Assembly: GCA_963695105.1 (NCBI GenBank)
Contig: CAVOGC010000004.1
Location: forward strand, 117,804-181,803
From: Competibacter sp963695105
GTDB taxonomy: Bacteria; Pseudomonadota; Gammaproteobacteria; Competibacterales; Competibacteraceae
DNA: 64,000 bases
Direction: 5' to 3'
The notes below the pieces were generated by a model. That model had not been told where the DNA came from. It saw nothing but the letters and a program-made list of their open reading frames with translations, and made no database searches. Position numbers and translations under genes: made by a program. This document shows positions 1-8,010 of this stretch, piece after piece; the stretch's first letter is position 1, and each line of letters begins with the position of its first letter.

Positions 1-447
1 GACCTGAAGCCGATCGACGGCATCGTGCTCGAGTTCGATGCAGGGATTGCGGGAAGTCCGCATCGCGCCGTCAGACCAGTATCGGGACAAGTACGACCCG
101 AATGACCCGAGCGAAGAACCTGATGAAGACCTACACGGACATCGTCAATGGCGACGTGGTCGACTTCGACGGGTACGCGGCGGCCGATGCGAAAAACGAC
201 GTGGACCTGCTGATCACGTTCACGGACGGCAGCGACGGCAGTCTCGCGATTCCATCGTTCCTGCTCGGACAACGAGATGAACGACCTCGCGGACTGCGGA
301 ACAGCTCCAGGGCAACGGCAAGGACAACAACAGTCGGCCTGAACACCTGGATCCTGCGCAACCTGCCTGGGCAACGGCAAGACTCTCGGTTGCCCGCAGC
401 CCTAGCAACGACGATGGGCCAGGGACGGCCCAGAAGCCACAGACTGA
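1..447 (+). other. Unassigned leading segment, possible hypothetical ORF remnant
   Basis: No gene is recognised here. One reading frame enters from the window edge and stops at 103-105. It overlaps the ATG of a second frame beginning at 102, which reads MTRAKNLMKTYTDIVNGD and onward. That second frame looks protein-like (acidic, with a plausible beta-rich stretch) only to about 290. After that its composition becomes Arg/Thr-rich and unnatural, while another frame (starting DNEMNDLADC) looks better up to about 345. This suggests a frameshifted small hypothetical gene. No family can be named. Confidence 0.25.
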
Positions 448-479
448 CGGGCGACTCGCAAGGGTCGCCCGTTTTTTTT
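448..479 (+). terminator. Rho-independent terminator
   Basis: An 8-bp perfect GC stem (CGGGCGAC at 448-455 with GTCGCCCG at 464-471) is followed directly by a run of eight T. It would terminate transcripts entering from the left edge and insulate the GH94 gene downstream. Confidence 0.85.
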
Positions 480-635
480 GCCGTCCTGGCATCGACCAGC
501 CGGTCCCGACCTTGCCCGCCGAAACCGTGCGGATCGACCGGTTTCCAGCCGAAGTGGAATTGCATTATCCGGGCATCCTCGCCCGATAAAGCTAAACTTT
601 CCCCCATCGCCTCAGGGTAATCTGGAGAATTGTTC

Positions 636-3600
636 ATGCGCGCCGACTTATCCCAATCCGTCCGGCTTTTCGGCGGGCAGGTGTTGACCAACGGCCGCTA
701 CGCCGCCCTGCTCACCGCCAGCGGCACCGGCTGCGCCATGCTGGGCGAACTGGCGCTGACCCGCTGGAACGCCGATCCCATCGAAGACGGCGACGGTTTC
801 TTTCTATACCTGCGCGATCTCGACAGCGGCGCGTTCTGGTCGCTGGGCCAGCAGCCGACCGCGGGGACGGCGGAACGCCGGTCCGGCCGCTTCGGTCCCC
901 GCCTGACCGAACTGCTGTGCCGGCACGAGGAAATCGACGCTTGCCTCGAAGCCTGCGTGCCGGCCGACACCGACGGGGAACTGCGGCGGGTGACCCTGCG
1001 CAACCTCGGCGACCGGCCCCGGCGGATCGAGCTGACCAGTTACGCCGAAGTGGTGTTGAACGACTGGAACGCCGACGCCGCGCATCCGGCCTTTTCCAAG
1101 CTGTTCGTCCAGACCGAATGGGTGGCGGAGCACCGGGCGCTGTTGGCCCGGCGCCGGCCGCGCGCGCCGCGCGAACCGGAATGCTGGCTGGTCCATGCGC
1201 TCCTGGCCGTCGATACCGCCGATGCCCCGCCTCAACCCGATTCCCGGGGAGCGGCGGGCGACGCGGAGGAACCCCGCTACGAAACCGACCGCGCCCGTTT
1301 CATCGGCCGGGGCTACACGCTGGCCGCGCCGTGGGCTTTGGTAAAATCCGAACCCTTGTCCGGCACGGTCGGCAAGGTGCTGGACCCGATCGTCAGCCTG
1401 CGCCGGACGGTGGAATTGGCGCCCGGCGAAGAGACGCGCCTGACTTTGCTGCTCGGCGCGGCGGCCACGCGGGAACAGGCGCTGGCGCTGGCGGCGCGCC
1501 ATGCCTCGGCGGCAGCGGTCGAACGGGCGTTTCGGGCGGCGTCGGGCGGCCCGGCCGAACCGGTGTCAACCCGCCGGATCGCGGCGAAAGCCGTCGCCCC
1601 GCCGCCGGTATTCCCCGCCGCGACCGCGACCGACCCCCCGTTCGACGAGGAACCGCTTCAGTTCTGGAACGGTCACGGCGGCTTCAGCGCCGACGGCACG
1701 GAATACGTCATTCGCCTCCAACCGGACGCCAGCGGTCGATCGCGCCTGCCGCCGCAGCCCTGGACCAACGTGATCGCCAACCCGGGGTTTGGATTTATCG
1801 CCAGCGAAACCGGCGCCGGCTGCACCTGGAGCCAGAACAGCCGCGAGAACCGGCTGACCCCCTGGTACAACGATCCGGTGCTGGACCCGCACGGCGAGGC
1901 GCTGTACCTGCGCGACGAGGACAGCGGCGTATTCTGGTCGCTGGCGCCCGGCCCGATCCCGCAACCGGTGCCCTACGAAATCCGCCATGGCTTCGGCTAC
2001 AGCCGCTACCGCCATCGCAGCCAGGGGCTGGAACAGGAATTGTGCTTGTTCACGCCGCGCGAGGACCCGGTCAAAATCGCCTGGGCCCGGCTGCGCAATA
2101 CCAGCGGCCGGCCGCGCCGACTGTCCCTGTTCGCCTACGCCCGGCTGGTGCTGGGCGTGCTGCCGGGCGCGGCGCGGACCCGGATCGAACGGGACGCCAC
2201 CGCCGGTATCCTGCTGGCCGAAAACCACAATCGGGAATTCTCCGGCCGGATCGCCTTCGCCGCCATCGCGCCGTTCGACAGCGTCCCGCTGTACTTTACC
2301 GGCGACCGCGCCGAATTTATCGGTCGTCACGGCAACCCCGCCTGCCCGGCGGCGCTGGCGGGCAACCGGATACTGAGCGGCCGGCTGGGTTCGGATCTCG
2401 ATCCCTGTTTCGTGCTGCAAACCACGATCCGGCTGGAACCGGGCGCGACGCTGGAGCAGGCGTTTCTGCTGGGCGAAGCCGGCGGCCGGGACGAGGTGCG
2501 CCGGCTGACGGCCCGCTACCGCGAAGATGGCGCGGTCGCGGCGGCGCTGGCCGAGGTCCGGATATTCTGGCGGGACTGGTTGTCCGCGGTGCAGGTTAAA
2601 ACGCCAGTGCCGGCGCTCGATCTACTGGTCAACGGCTGGGCGGCTTACCAGACGCTGAGTTGCCGGCTTTGGGGCCGGTCGGCCTTCTATCAATCGGGCG
2701 GCGCCTTCGGGTTTCGCGACCAGTTGCAGGATGCCGCCGCGTTGATCCATCACGATCCGGAACTGACCCGCCGACAGTTGTTGTTGCACGCCGCCCATCA
2801 GTTCGTCGAGGGCGATGTGCTGCACTGGTGGCATCCGCCGCTGGGACAGGGCGTCCGCACCCGGTTCAGCGACGATCTGTTATGGCTGCCCTGCCTGGCG
2901 GCTTTTTACGCCCGCAACACCGGCGACTGGAGCCTGTTCGGCGAACCGGTGCCCTTTATCAAGGCGCGGCTGCTCGAACCGGGCGAAGACGAAGCGTTCC
3001 TGGAACCGGACGAGGCGGACAAAACGGCCAGTCTGTACGAACACTGCTGCCGGGCGCTGGATCGTTCGCTGACTCAGGGCGCGCACGGCCTGCCGCTGAT
3101 GGGCGGCGGCGACTGGAACGACGGTATGAATCGGGTCGGCCGGGAAGGGCGCGGCGAAAGCGTTTGGCTGGGCTTTTTTCTCTACCACATCCTCGGTGAG
3201 TTCGTGGGGGTGTGCGGCCAGCACGGCGATCACAACCGGGCACGGCGCTACGCGGCGTTTCGTCGCCATCTGGCCGAGGCGCTCAATCGGGACGGTTGGG
3301 ATGGAGACTGGTACCGCCGCGCCTGGTACGACAATGGCGCGGTGCTGGGCTCGGCCGTCAGCGATGAATGTCAAATCGACGCGCTGGCGCAGGCTTGGGC
3401 GGTGATCTCCCAGGCCGCGCCGCCGGCCCGCGCCGAAGCGGCGCTGGATGCGGTCGAGCGCCATCTGGTGGCGGAAGAAGACGGCTTGATCCGCTTGCTG
3501 GCGCCGCCGTTCGAACACACCCCGCACGATCCCGGCTACATCAAGGGCTACGTCGCCGGAGTGCGGGAGAATGGTGGGCAGTACACCCACGCGGCATTGT

Positions 3601-4133
3601 GGGTGGTGCGGGCGCTGGCGGAGCTGGGCCGGCGCGACCGGGCCGCAAAACTATTGGAGATGCTGAGCCCGATCAGCCGCGCCTCGACCCCCGAGGCGGT
3701 GGCGCGCTACCGACTGGAACCGTTTGTGGTGGCCGCCGACGTGTACGGCGCTCCGCCCCATGTCGGCCGTGGCGGCTGGAGCTGGTACACCGGCTCGGCC
3801 GGCTGGCTGCTGCGGGTGATGCTGGAATCCATTCTCGGCCTGGAACTGGCCGAGGGCCATACCCTGCGCTTGCGACCCCGCATTCCGGATAGCTGGCCGG
3901 GCTTCAGCCTGCGCTACCGCTTGCCGGACGGCGAGGCGGTGTATGAAATCGAGGTTTGCAACCCCAACGGCCGGGCGGAGCGGGTCGCGGCGGTGGAAAT
4001 CGACGACGTGCCCTGCATGATCGACGACGACGGCACGGCTTGCGTGCCGCTGTTTCGGGACGGCAACACCCATCAGGTCGTGGTGAAGCTGGATAGCAAC
4101 CCACCGATCGAAACCCCAGGAGAACCTTCATGA
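636..4133 (+). CDS. GH94 family glycoside phosphorylase-like protein (probable beta-1,2-oligoglucan phosphorylase)
   Basis: A 1,165-residue glycosyltransferase-36/GH94 protein. GH94 enzymes phosphorolyse beta-linked glucosides to glucose-1-phosphate. Two related N-terminal beta-sandwich domains are visible, marked by YLRDLDSGAFWSLG near residue 55 and YLRDEDSGVFWSLA near residue 425. An (alpha/alpha)6 catalytic region follows, with the GGGDWNDGMN motif near residue 825 that carries the general acid Asp. The size and the doubled sandwich resemble 1,2-beta-oligoglucan phosphorylases and the C-terminal half of cyclic beta-1,2-glucan synthase NdvB; no GT84 synthase part is present, so phosphorolysis is favoured. 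ATG 636 is chosen over TTG 630 because GGAG lies 8 nt upstream. There is no signal peptide, so it is cytoplasmic. Its stop overlaps the next start (ATGA). The linkage specificity is inferred. Confidence 0.82.
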   Translation: MRADLSQSVRLFGGQVLTNGRYAALLTASGTGCAMLGELALTRWNADPIEDGDGFFLYLRDLDSGAFWSLGQQPTAGTAERRSGRFGPRLTELLCRHEEIDACLEACVPADTDGELRRVTLRNLGDRPRRIELTSYAEVVLNDWNADAAHPAFSKLFVQTEWVAEHRALLARRRPRAPREPECWLVHALLAVDTADAPPQPDSRGAAGDAEEPRYETDRARFIGRGYTLAAPWALVKSEPLSGTVGKVLDPIVSLRRTVELAPGEETRLTLLLGAAATREQALALAARHASAAAVERAFRAASGGPAEPVSTRRIAAKAVAPPPVFPAATATDPPFDEEPLQFWNGHGGFSADGTEYVIRLQPDASGRSRLPPQPWTNVIANPGFGFIASETGAGCTWSQNSRENRLTPWYNDPVLDPHGEALYLRDEDSGVFWSLAPGPIPQPVPYEIRHGFGYSRYRHRSQGLEQELCLFTPREDPVKIAWARLRNTSGRPRRLSLFAYARLVLGVLPGAARTRIERDATAGILLAENHNREFSGRIAFAAIAPFDSVPLYFTGDRAEFIGRHGNPACPAALAGNRILSGRLGSDLDPCFVLQTTIRLEPGATLEQAFLLGEAGGRDEVRRLTARYREDGAVAAALAEVRIFWRDWLSAVQVKTPVPALDLLVNGWAAYQTLSCRLWGRSAFYQSGGAFGFRDQLQDAAALIHHDPELTRRQLLLHAAHQFVEGDVLHWWHPPLGQGVRTRFSDDLLWLPCLAAFYARNTGDWSLFGEPVPFIKARLLEPGEDEAFLEPDEADKTASLYEHCCRALDRSLTQGAHGLPLMGGGDWNDGMNRVGREGRGESVWLGFFLYHILGEFVGVCGQHGDHNRARRYAAFRRHLAEALNRDGWDGDWYRRAWYDNGAVLGSAVSDECQIDALAQAWAVISQAAPPARAEAALDAVERHLVAEEDGLIRLLAPPFEHTPHDPGYIKGYVAGVRENGGQYTHAALWVVRALAELGRRDRAAKLLEMLSPISRASTPEAVARYRLEPFVVAADVYGAPPHVGRGGWSWYTGSAGWLLRVMLESILGLELAEGHTLRLRPRIPDSWPGFSLRYRLPDGEAVYEIEVCNPNGRAERVAAVEIDDVPCMIDDDGTACVPLFRDGNTHQVVVKLDSNPPIETPGEPS

Positions 4134-4711
4134 GCGCCAAGCGAATCTTGATGCTGGTTGGCGATTACGTCGAGGATTACGAAGTCATGGTGCCGTTTCA
4201 GGCCCTGCGAATGGTCGGACACACGGTCGAGGCGGTCTGTCCGGACAAGCAGGCCGGCGACCAGGTCCGCACCGCGATTCACGATTTCGACGGCGCGCAG
4301 ACCTACAGCGAAAAGCCGGGCCACAACTTCACCCTCAACGCCACCTTCGCCGAGGTCAGGGCCGAGGATTACGACGCGCTGGTGATCCCCGGCGGGCGGG
4401 CGCCGGAGTACATCCGGCTGAATCCGAAGGTGATCGAGATCGTCCGCCACTTCGCCGGGGCCAGCAAGCCGATTGCGGCCATCTGCCACGGAGCGCAGGT
4501 GCTGACGGCGGCCGACGTGCTGGAAGGCCGCTCCTGCTCGGCCTATCCGGCCTGCGGCCCCGACGTGGAACGAGCCGGTGGTCGTTATGCCGATATCGGC
4601 TTGGAGGACGCGCACGTGGAAGGCAACCTGGTCACCGCGCCGGCCTGGCCCGCTCATCCCGCCTGGCTGAGCGCGTTCCTGAAGTTGCTGGGCACTCGGA
4701 TCGAGCTGTAA
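4130..4711 (+). CDS. DJ-1/PfpI family protein
   Basis: A 193-residue PfpI/DJ-1 superfamily protein with the nucleophile-elbow cysteine in AICHGAQ (near residue 120) and the upstream LVIPGGRAPEY loop carrying the usual acidic/Gly-rich partner region. Members act as glyoxalases, protein deglycases or cysteine peptidase-like stress proteins; the exact activity cannot be read from sequence. It overlaps the GH94 gene by 4 bp (ATGA), so the two are translationally coupled. An imperfect hairpin (GGGGAAG ... CTTCCCC, about 4730-4775) lies just downstream but lacks a T-tract. Confidence 0.88.
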   Translation: MSAKRILMLVGDYVEDYEVMVPFQALRMVGHTVEAVCPDKQAGDQVRTAIHDFDGAQTYSEKPGHNFTLNATFAEVRAEDYDALVIPGGRAPEYIRLNPKVIEIVRHFAGASKPIAAICHGAQVLTAADVLEGRSCSAYPACGPDVERAGGRYADIGLEDAHVEGNLVTAPAWPAHPAWLSAFLKLLGTRIEL

Positions 4712-4989
4712 TCGCAGCGTGGGGAAGACCGACTACCCACGGGCGGTCGACCCCGCTGCTTCCCCGAAACCGCCAGCTTGACGCTCCAGACCGACAGCCG
4801 TCTGGCTGGGCCAGTTTGCAGCGATTTTTTATCGATGCTGGAGTTTTTATGCTGGCCTAATGGTCTGGAGTTATCTCCAGTGCGTCCGCATGAAATCAGT
4901 CTTTTGAAAATCGCTGCCTGAACGAACACGGTGTTTCGGCATGACGAGCTGACAGACCCCGTTTTCCCTTTAACGACAGGTGATGGCCG

Positions 4990-5144
4990 ATGTTTAATTC
5001 AGTAACTTTACATGATCGGGACTTTCACGCCTGGACGCTCCAGCAATCGGCCTTGCTACGGGAGGGTCGCTTATCCGAAGCGGATGTTGAACATATTGCC
5101 GAGGAGTTGGAGAGCATGGGAGCAAGCGAACGGCGGGAATTGAT
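4990..5144 (+). pseudogene. DUF29 family protein, N-terminal part (split by IS)
   Basis: This is the first half of a DUF29 protein, a small family (about 150 residues) of unknown function common in cyanobacteria and some proteobacteria. The start reads HDRDFHAWTLQQSALLREG, followed by IAEELESMGASERREL, matching the family's N-terminal pattern. The frame runs 5 codons into the IS and stops at 5181. The remainder resumes at 6580. Joining the halves across one copy of the 9-bp target duplication restores a normal-length DUF29 protein. An ACGACAGG purine stretch precedes the ATG. Confidence 0.85.
5136..5144. repeat. 9-bp target-site duplication, left copy (pair at 6571-6579)
   Basis: GGAATTGAT occurs immediately left of the IS (5136-5144) and immediately right of it (6571-6579). 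Removing the IS and one copy restores the DUF29 reading frame, which fixes both the element ends and the duplication length. Confidence 0.9.
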
Positions 5145-6570
5145 CAGCAATTCTCATTATGGCGATAGCTGGTTAGAGTAGTGGAACACTCCTGACCGGA
5201 ACTCCCCTGATGAGCCTACCGTTTGGCCCCTTTGTCTTGACGATGGACGACATCACGCAGCAGATCCGGAACACCTTTGCGCAGTTTACTGACCCCCGGC
5301 GCGGGAAGAACACGCGGTACACGCTGGTGGACGCGGGACTGAGCGCGTTCTCGGTGTTCTTCATGCAGAGTCCGTCGTTTTTAGAATACCAGCGCAGCCT
5401 GGACCAGCGGTTGGGCAAAAATAACGCCCAGACCTTGTTTGGGGTGCATGAGATTCCCTCGGATAACCAGATTCGTCATCTGCTGGATGCCACCGAGCCT
5501 GAGCAGTTGAAACCGTTGTTTTCCTACCTGTTCAACGCGTTAACCCAAGCGGGCGTGGTCGAGACCTACCGCTCAGTGAACCAAACCCTGCTGTTGGCCT
5601 TCGATGGCACGGCGTATTTTTCCTCGTCTACGATCCATTGTCCGAATTGTTCGATCCGACACCACGCCAACGGCGCGGTCACCTATGGCCATACCGCCTT
5701 AATCCCGGTGCTGGTGAAGCCGGGTTTAGACAAAGTCATCCCGCTGGTGCCGGAATTCGTCCACCCTCAGGACGGCGGGGACAAACAAGATTGCGAACTC
5801 AACGCCGCCAAGCGCTGGCTGGCCGGCTGCGGCGGCGACTACAGTCCGTTGGGAGTCACCCTCCTGGGCGACGATCTGTACTGCCACGAACCGTTCTGCC
5901 GCGAGGCGTTGAAGCGGGACTTTGACTTCATCCTGGTCTGCAAGCCAGCCTCTCATCCCATCGTGTCCGAATGGCTGGATTTTCTGGACCAGGGCGGAGC
6001 CATCAACACCGTGGTCCAGCGCCGCTGGACCGGTCAGCGGCGCGAGATCGACACCTATCGCCATGCGTCAGCAATTCCCCTACGGGATGGGGATGACGCC
6101 CTGTTGGTCAACTGGTGCGAACTAACCACCACCGATGCGCGCGGTCAGGTGCTGTATCACAACGCCTTTGCCACCTCGCTGCCGCTGGATGACCGCCGGG
6201 TGCCGGAAGTGGTCACGGCCGGGCGCAGCCGCTGGAAAATCGAAAACGAAAACAACAACACCTTGAAAACCAAGGGATACCACTTCGAGCACAACTACGG
6301 CCACGGCCAACAACACCTGTCGTCGCTGTTGGCCAGCCTCATCATTCCGGCTTTTCTGATTCATACGGTGTTGGAGTGGATGAATGACCAATACCAACGG
6401 CTCCGCCAGAAACTGCCGTCACGCCAACGTTTGTTCAGCGACATCCGCACCTTAACCAGTTACTTGTGCTTCGAGAGCTGGGATGCCTTGATGACGTTCA
6501 TGCTACAAAGCTTCGAGCCAGCTCCCCCACAACCCGACACCGGATGAAATCGTCATAATGAGAATTGCTG
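5145..6570 (+). mobile_element. Complete 1,426-bp insertion sequence (copy A)
   Basis: A complete IS with terminal inverted repeats beginning CAGCAATTCTCATTATG (17 bp identical, 21 of 22 with one mismatch) and a 9-bp target duplication. It carries one DDE transposase gene. The same element type recurs at 13256-14674 and in the 42806-45255 mosaic. Copy A is clearly diverged from those two at nucleotide and protein level, whereas they are nearly identical to each other. The IS family is not assigned with confidence. Confidence 0.95.
5210..6547 (+). CDS. DDE transposase of IS copy A
   Basis: A 445-residue transposase with a visible acidic triad: LLLAFDGTAYFSS (Asp near residue 130), LLGDDLYCHEPFC (Asp near 220) and WKIENENNNTLKTKG (Glu near 345). 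A cysteine pair (HCPNCSI) follows the first Asp. The W-x-I-E-N context and spacing resemble IS4-superfamily RNase-H-fold transposases, but the precise IS family is not claimed. Start: the ATG at 5210 follows ACTCCCCTG; the first residues (MSLPFGPFVLTMDDI) align with the other copies. It appears intact and may be active. Confidence 0.92.
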   Translation: MSLPFGPFVLTMDDITQQIRNTFAQFTDPRRGKNTRYTLVDAGLSAFSVFFMQSPSFLEYQRSLDQRLGKNNAQTLFGVHEIPSDNQIRHLLDATEPEQLKPLFSYLFNALTQAGVVETYRSVNQTLLLAFDGTAYFSSSTIHCPNCSIRHHANGAVTYGHTALIPVLVKPGLDKVIPLVPEFVHPQDGGDKQDCELNAAKRWLAGCGGDYSPLGVTLLGDDLYCHEPFCREALKRDFDFILVCKPASHPIVSEWLDFLDQGGAINTVVQRRWTGQRREIDTYRHASAIPLRDGDDALLVNWCELTTTDARGQVLYHNAFATSLPLDDRRVPEVVTAGRSRWKIENENNNTLKTKGYHFEHNYGHGQQHLSSLLASLIIPAFLIHTVLEWMNDQYQRLRQKLPSRQRLFSDIRTLTSYLCFESWDALMTFMLQSFEPAPPQPDTG

Positions 6571-6579
6571 GGAATTGAT

Positions 6580-6865
6580 CAACCGGTTGGCGTTGCTCAT
6601 GGCCCATCTATTAAAATGGCAATTTCAATCGGAACTGCGTAGCAATAGTTGGCGGAATACCATCGATGTACAGCGATTCGATGTCAAGGAATTGCTCGAA
6701 GAAAACCCCAGTCTTATCAATAACCTGAACGAACGAATGGAAAAATCTTATTTGAAAAGCTTATTGTTGGCGGTCAGGGAAACGGGTCAAAACAAACAGA
6801 TGTTTCCTCCACACTGCCCTTTTAGCGCCGAGCAATTACTGAGCGAGGATTATTGGCCGGAATAG
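6580..6865 (+). pseudogene. DUF29 family protein, C-terminal part
   Basis: This is the second half of the IS-split DUF29 gene. It contains the family signature around LLMAHLLKWQFQSE, the SWRNTI segment and the closing CPFSAEQLLSEDYWPE, which matches the DUF29 C-terminus. It has no start of its own with a credible ribosome-binding site, so it is unlikely to be translated. About 95 residues remain. Confidence 0.85.
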
Positions 6866-6899
6866 TGTCGTTAATGGAATAAATCGTGCGACTTGTCCC

Positions 6900-8000
6900 T
6901 TATTTTCTCCCACCATCCGGGCCGAACAGATGCAATTGGCTGCAATCCAGCCGCAGTTGGACCGCATCGCTCTTGTGGAAGGGGCGAATGCCCGGCAGGC
7001 GCGCGACCAGGATCGGATTCGGATCGGCCAGGCCGGCGAGTCGCAGATAGAGCAGGGTTTCGTGACCCAGATATTCGGCGTCGTGCACCGTCGCCCGCCA
7101 TCCCTCCTCTCCGGCGGCGAGGGATAAATGTTCGGGGCGAAGGCCGGCGGTCAAGGGCTGGTCCAGCCAGTTCCGCCAACGTTCGGTCGTGGCGGCGGGT
7201 AATTCCAGCGACGTCACTTGTTCGCCCACCCGTAGCCGCAACCCCTCCACGTCGGCAACCAGCCGCGCCGGGAACAGGTTCATCGGCGGATTGCCGATAA
7301 AGCCGGCCACGAAGGTATTGGCCGGCCGCTCGTACAACTCCCGTGGCGGCGCCACCTGTTGTAGGCGGCCATGATCGAGCACCGCCACCCGGTCGCCCAG
7401 CGTCATCGCCTCGGCCTGGTCGTGGGTGACGTAGATCGTGGTCGCGGCCAGCCGCTCCAGCAGATCGCTCAATTCGGCGCGGATTTGCATCCGCAGCCGG
7501 GCGTCCAGATTGGACAGCGGTTCGTCCATCAGGAACACGGTCGGTTGCCGCACCAGCGCCCGACCCATCGCCACCCGCTGACGCTGGCCGCCGGACAGTT
7601 GCCGGGGCAAACGGTCGAGCAGCTCGCCAAGACCCAGCAGTTCCGCCGCCCATTGCATCTGTCGTTCGATGTCGGCGCGGGGCAGGTCGCGCATCTTCAG
7701 CGGAAACTCCAGGTTGCGCCGCACCGTCATGTGCGGATAGAGGGCATAGTCCTGGAATACCATCGCCACGTTGCGCCGCTGCGGCGGCTGGTCGTTGACC
7801 GCTTGCCCACCGATGCGCAGGATGCCGCGAGTGGCGGTTTCCAGACCGGCCAGCAGTCGTAACAGGGTGGATTTGCCGCAGCCGGAGGGACCGACCAGCG
7901 CCAGCGCTTCCCCGTCGGCAACGGTCAGATTGAAATCGAAGACCGCCTGGGTTCCGCCCGGATAGATTTTATCGATGTGTTCGAAATCAACGCTGGCCAT
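6900..8000 (-). CDS. ugpC: CUT1-type ABC transporter ATP-binding protein (MalK/UgpC-like)
   Basis: A 366-residue sugar-importer ATPase. Walker A GPSGCGKST lies near residue 38, the ABC signature LSGGQRQRV near 135, Walker B VFLMDEPLSNLD near 156 and the H-loop YVTHDQAEAM near 190. A roughly 130-residue C-terminal regulatory OB-fold region, typical of MalK/UgpC/MsmK, follows. It lies 10 bp after the secreted glucoamylase-like gene on the same strand, suggesting an operon for oligosaccharide uptake. No permease or binding-protein genes are in this window, so it must pair with distant subunits. The gene symbol is family-level only. Confidence 0.9.
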   Translation of the reverse strand: MASVDFEHIDKIYPGGTQAVFDFNLTVADGEALALVGPSGCGKSTLLRLLAGLETATRGILRIGGQAVNDQPPQRRNVAMVFQDYALYPHMTVRRNLEFPLKMRDLPRADIERQMQWAAELLGLGELLDRLPRQLSGGQRQRVAMGRALVRQPTVFLMDEPLSNLDARLRMQIRAELSDLLERLAATTIYVTHDQAEAMTLGDRVAVLDHGRLQQVAPPRELYERPANTFVAGFIGNPPMNLFPARLVADVEGLRLRVGEQVTSLELPAATTERWRNWLDQPLTAGLRPEHLSLAAGEEGWRATVHDAEYLGHETLLYLRLAGLADPNPILVARLPGIRPFHKSDAVQLRLDCSQLHLFGPDGGRK

Positions 8001-8010
8001 GAGGGTTCCG

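Noticed and set aside
917..2599. 560-codon frame inside the GH94 gene
   Set aside because: Arg/Pro/Ala-rich out-of-frame translation of the GH94 coding region, with no ribosome-binding site.
636..4133. Cyclic beta-1,2-glucan synthase NdvB
   Set aside because: No GT84 domain or membrane helices precede the GH94 part, and the start codon with ribosome-binding site fits a stand-alone phosphorylase-size protein.
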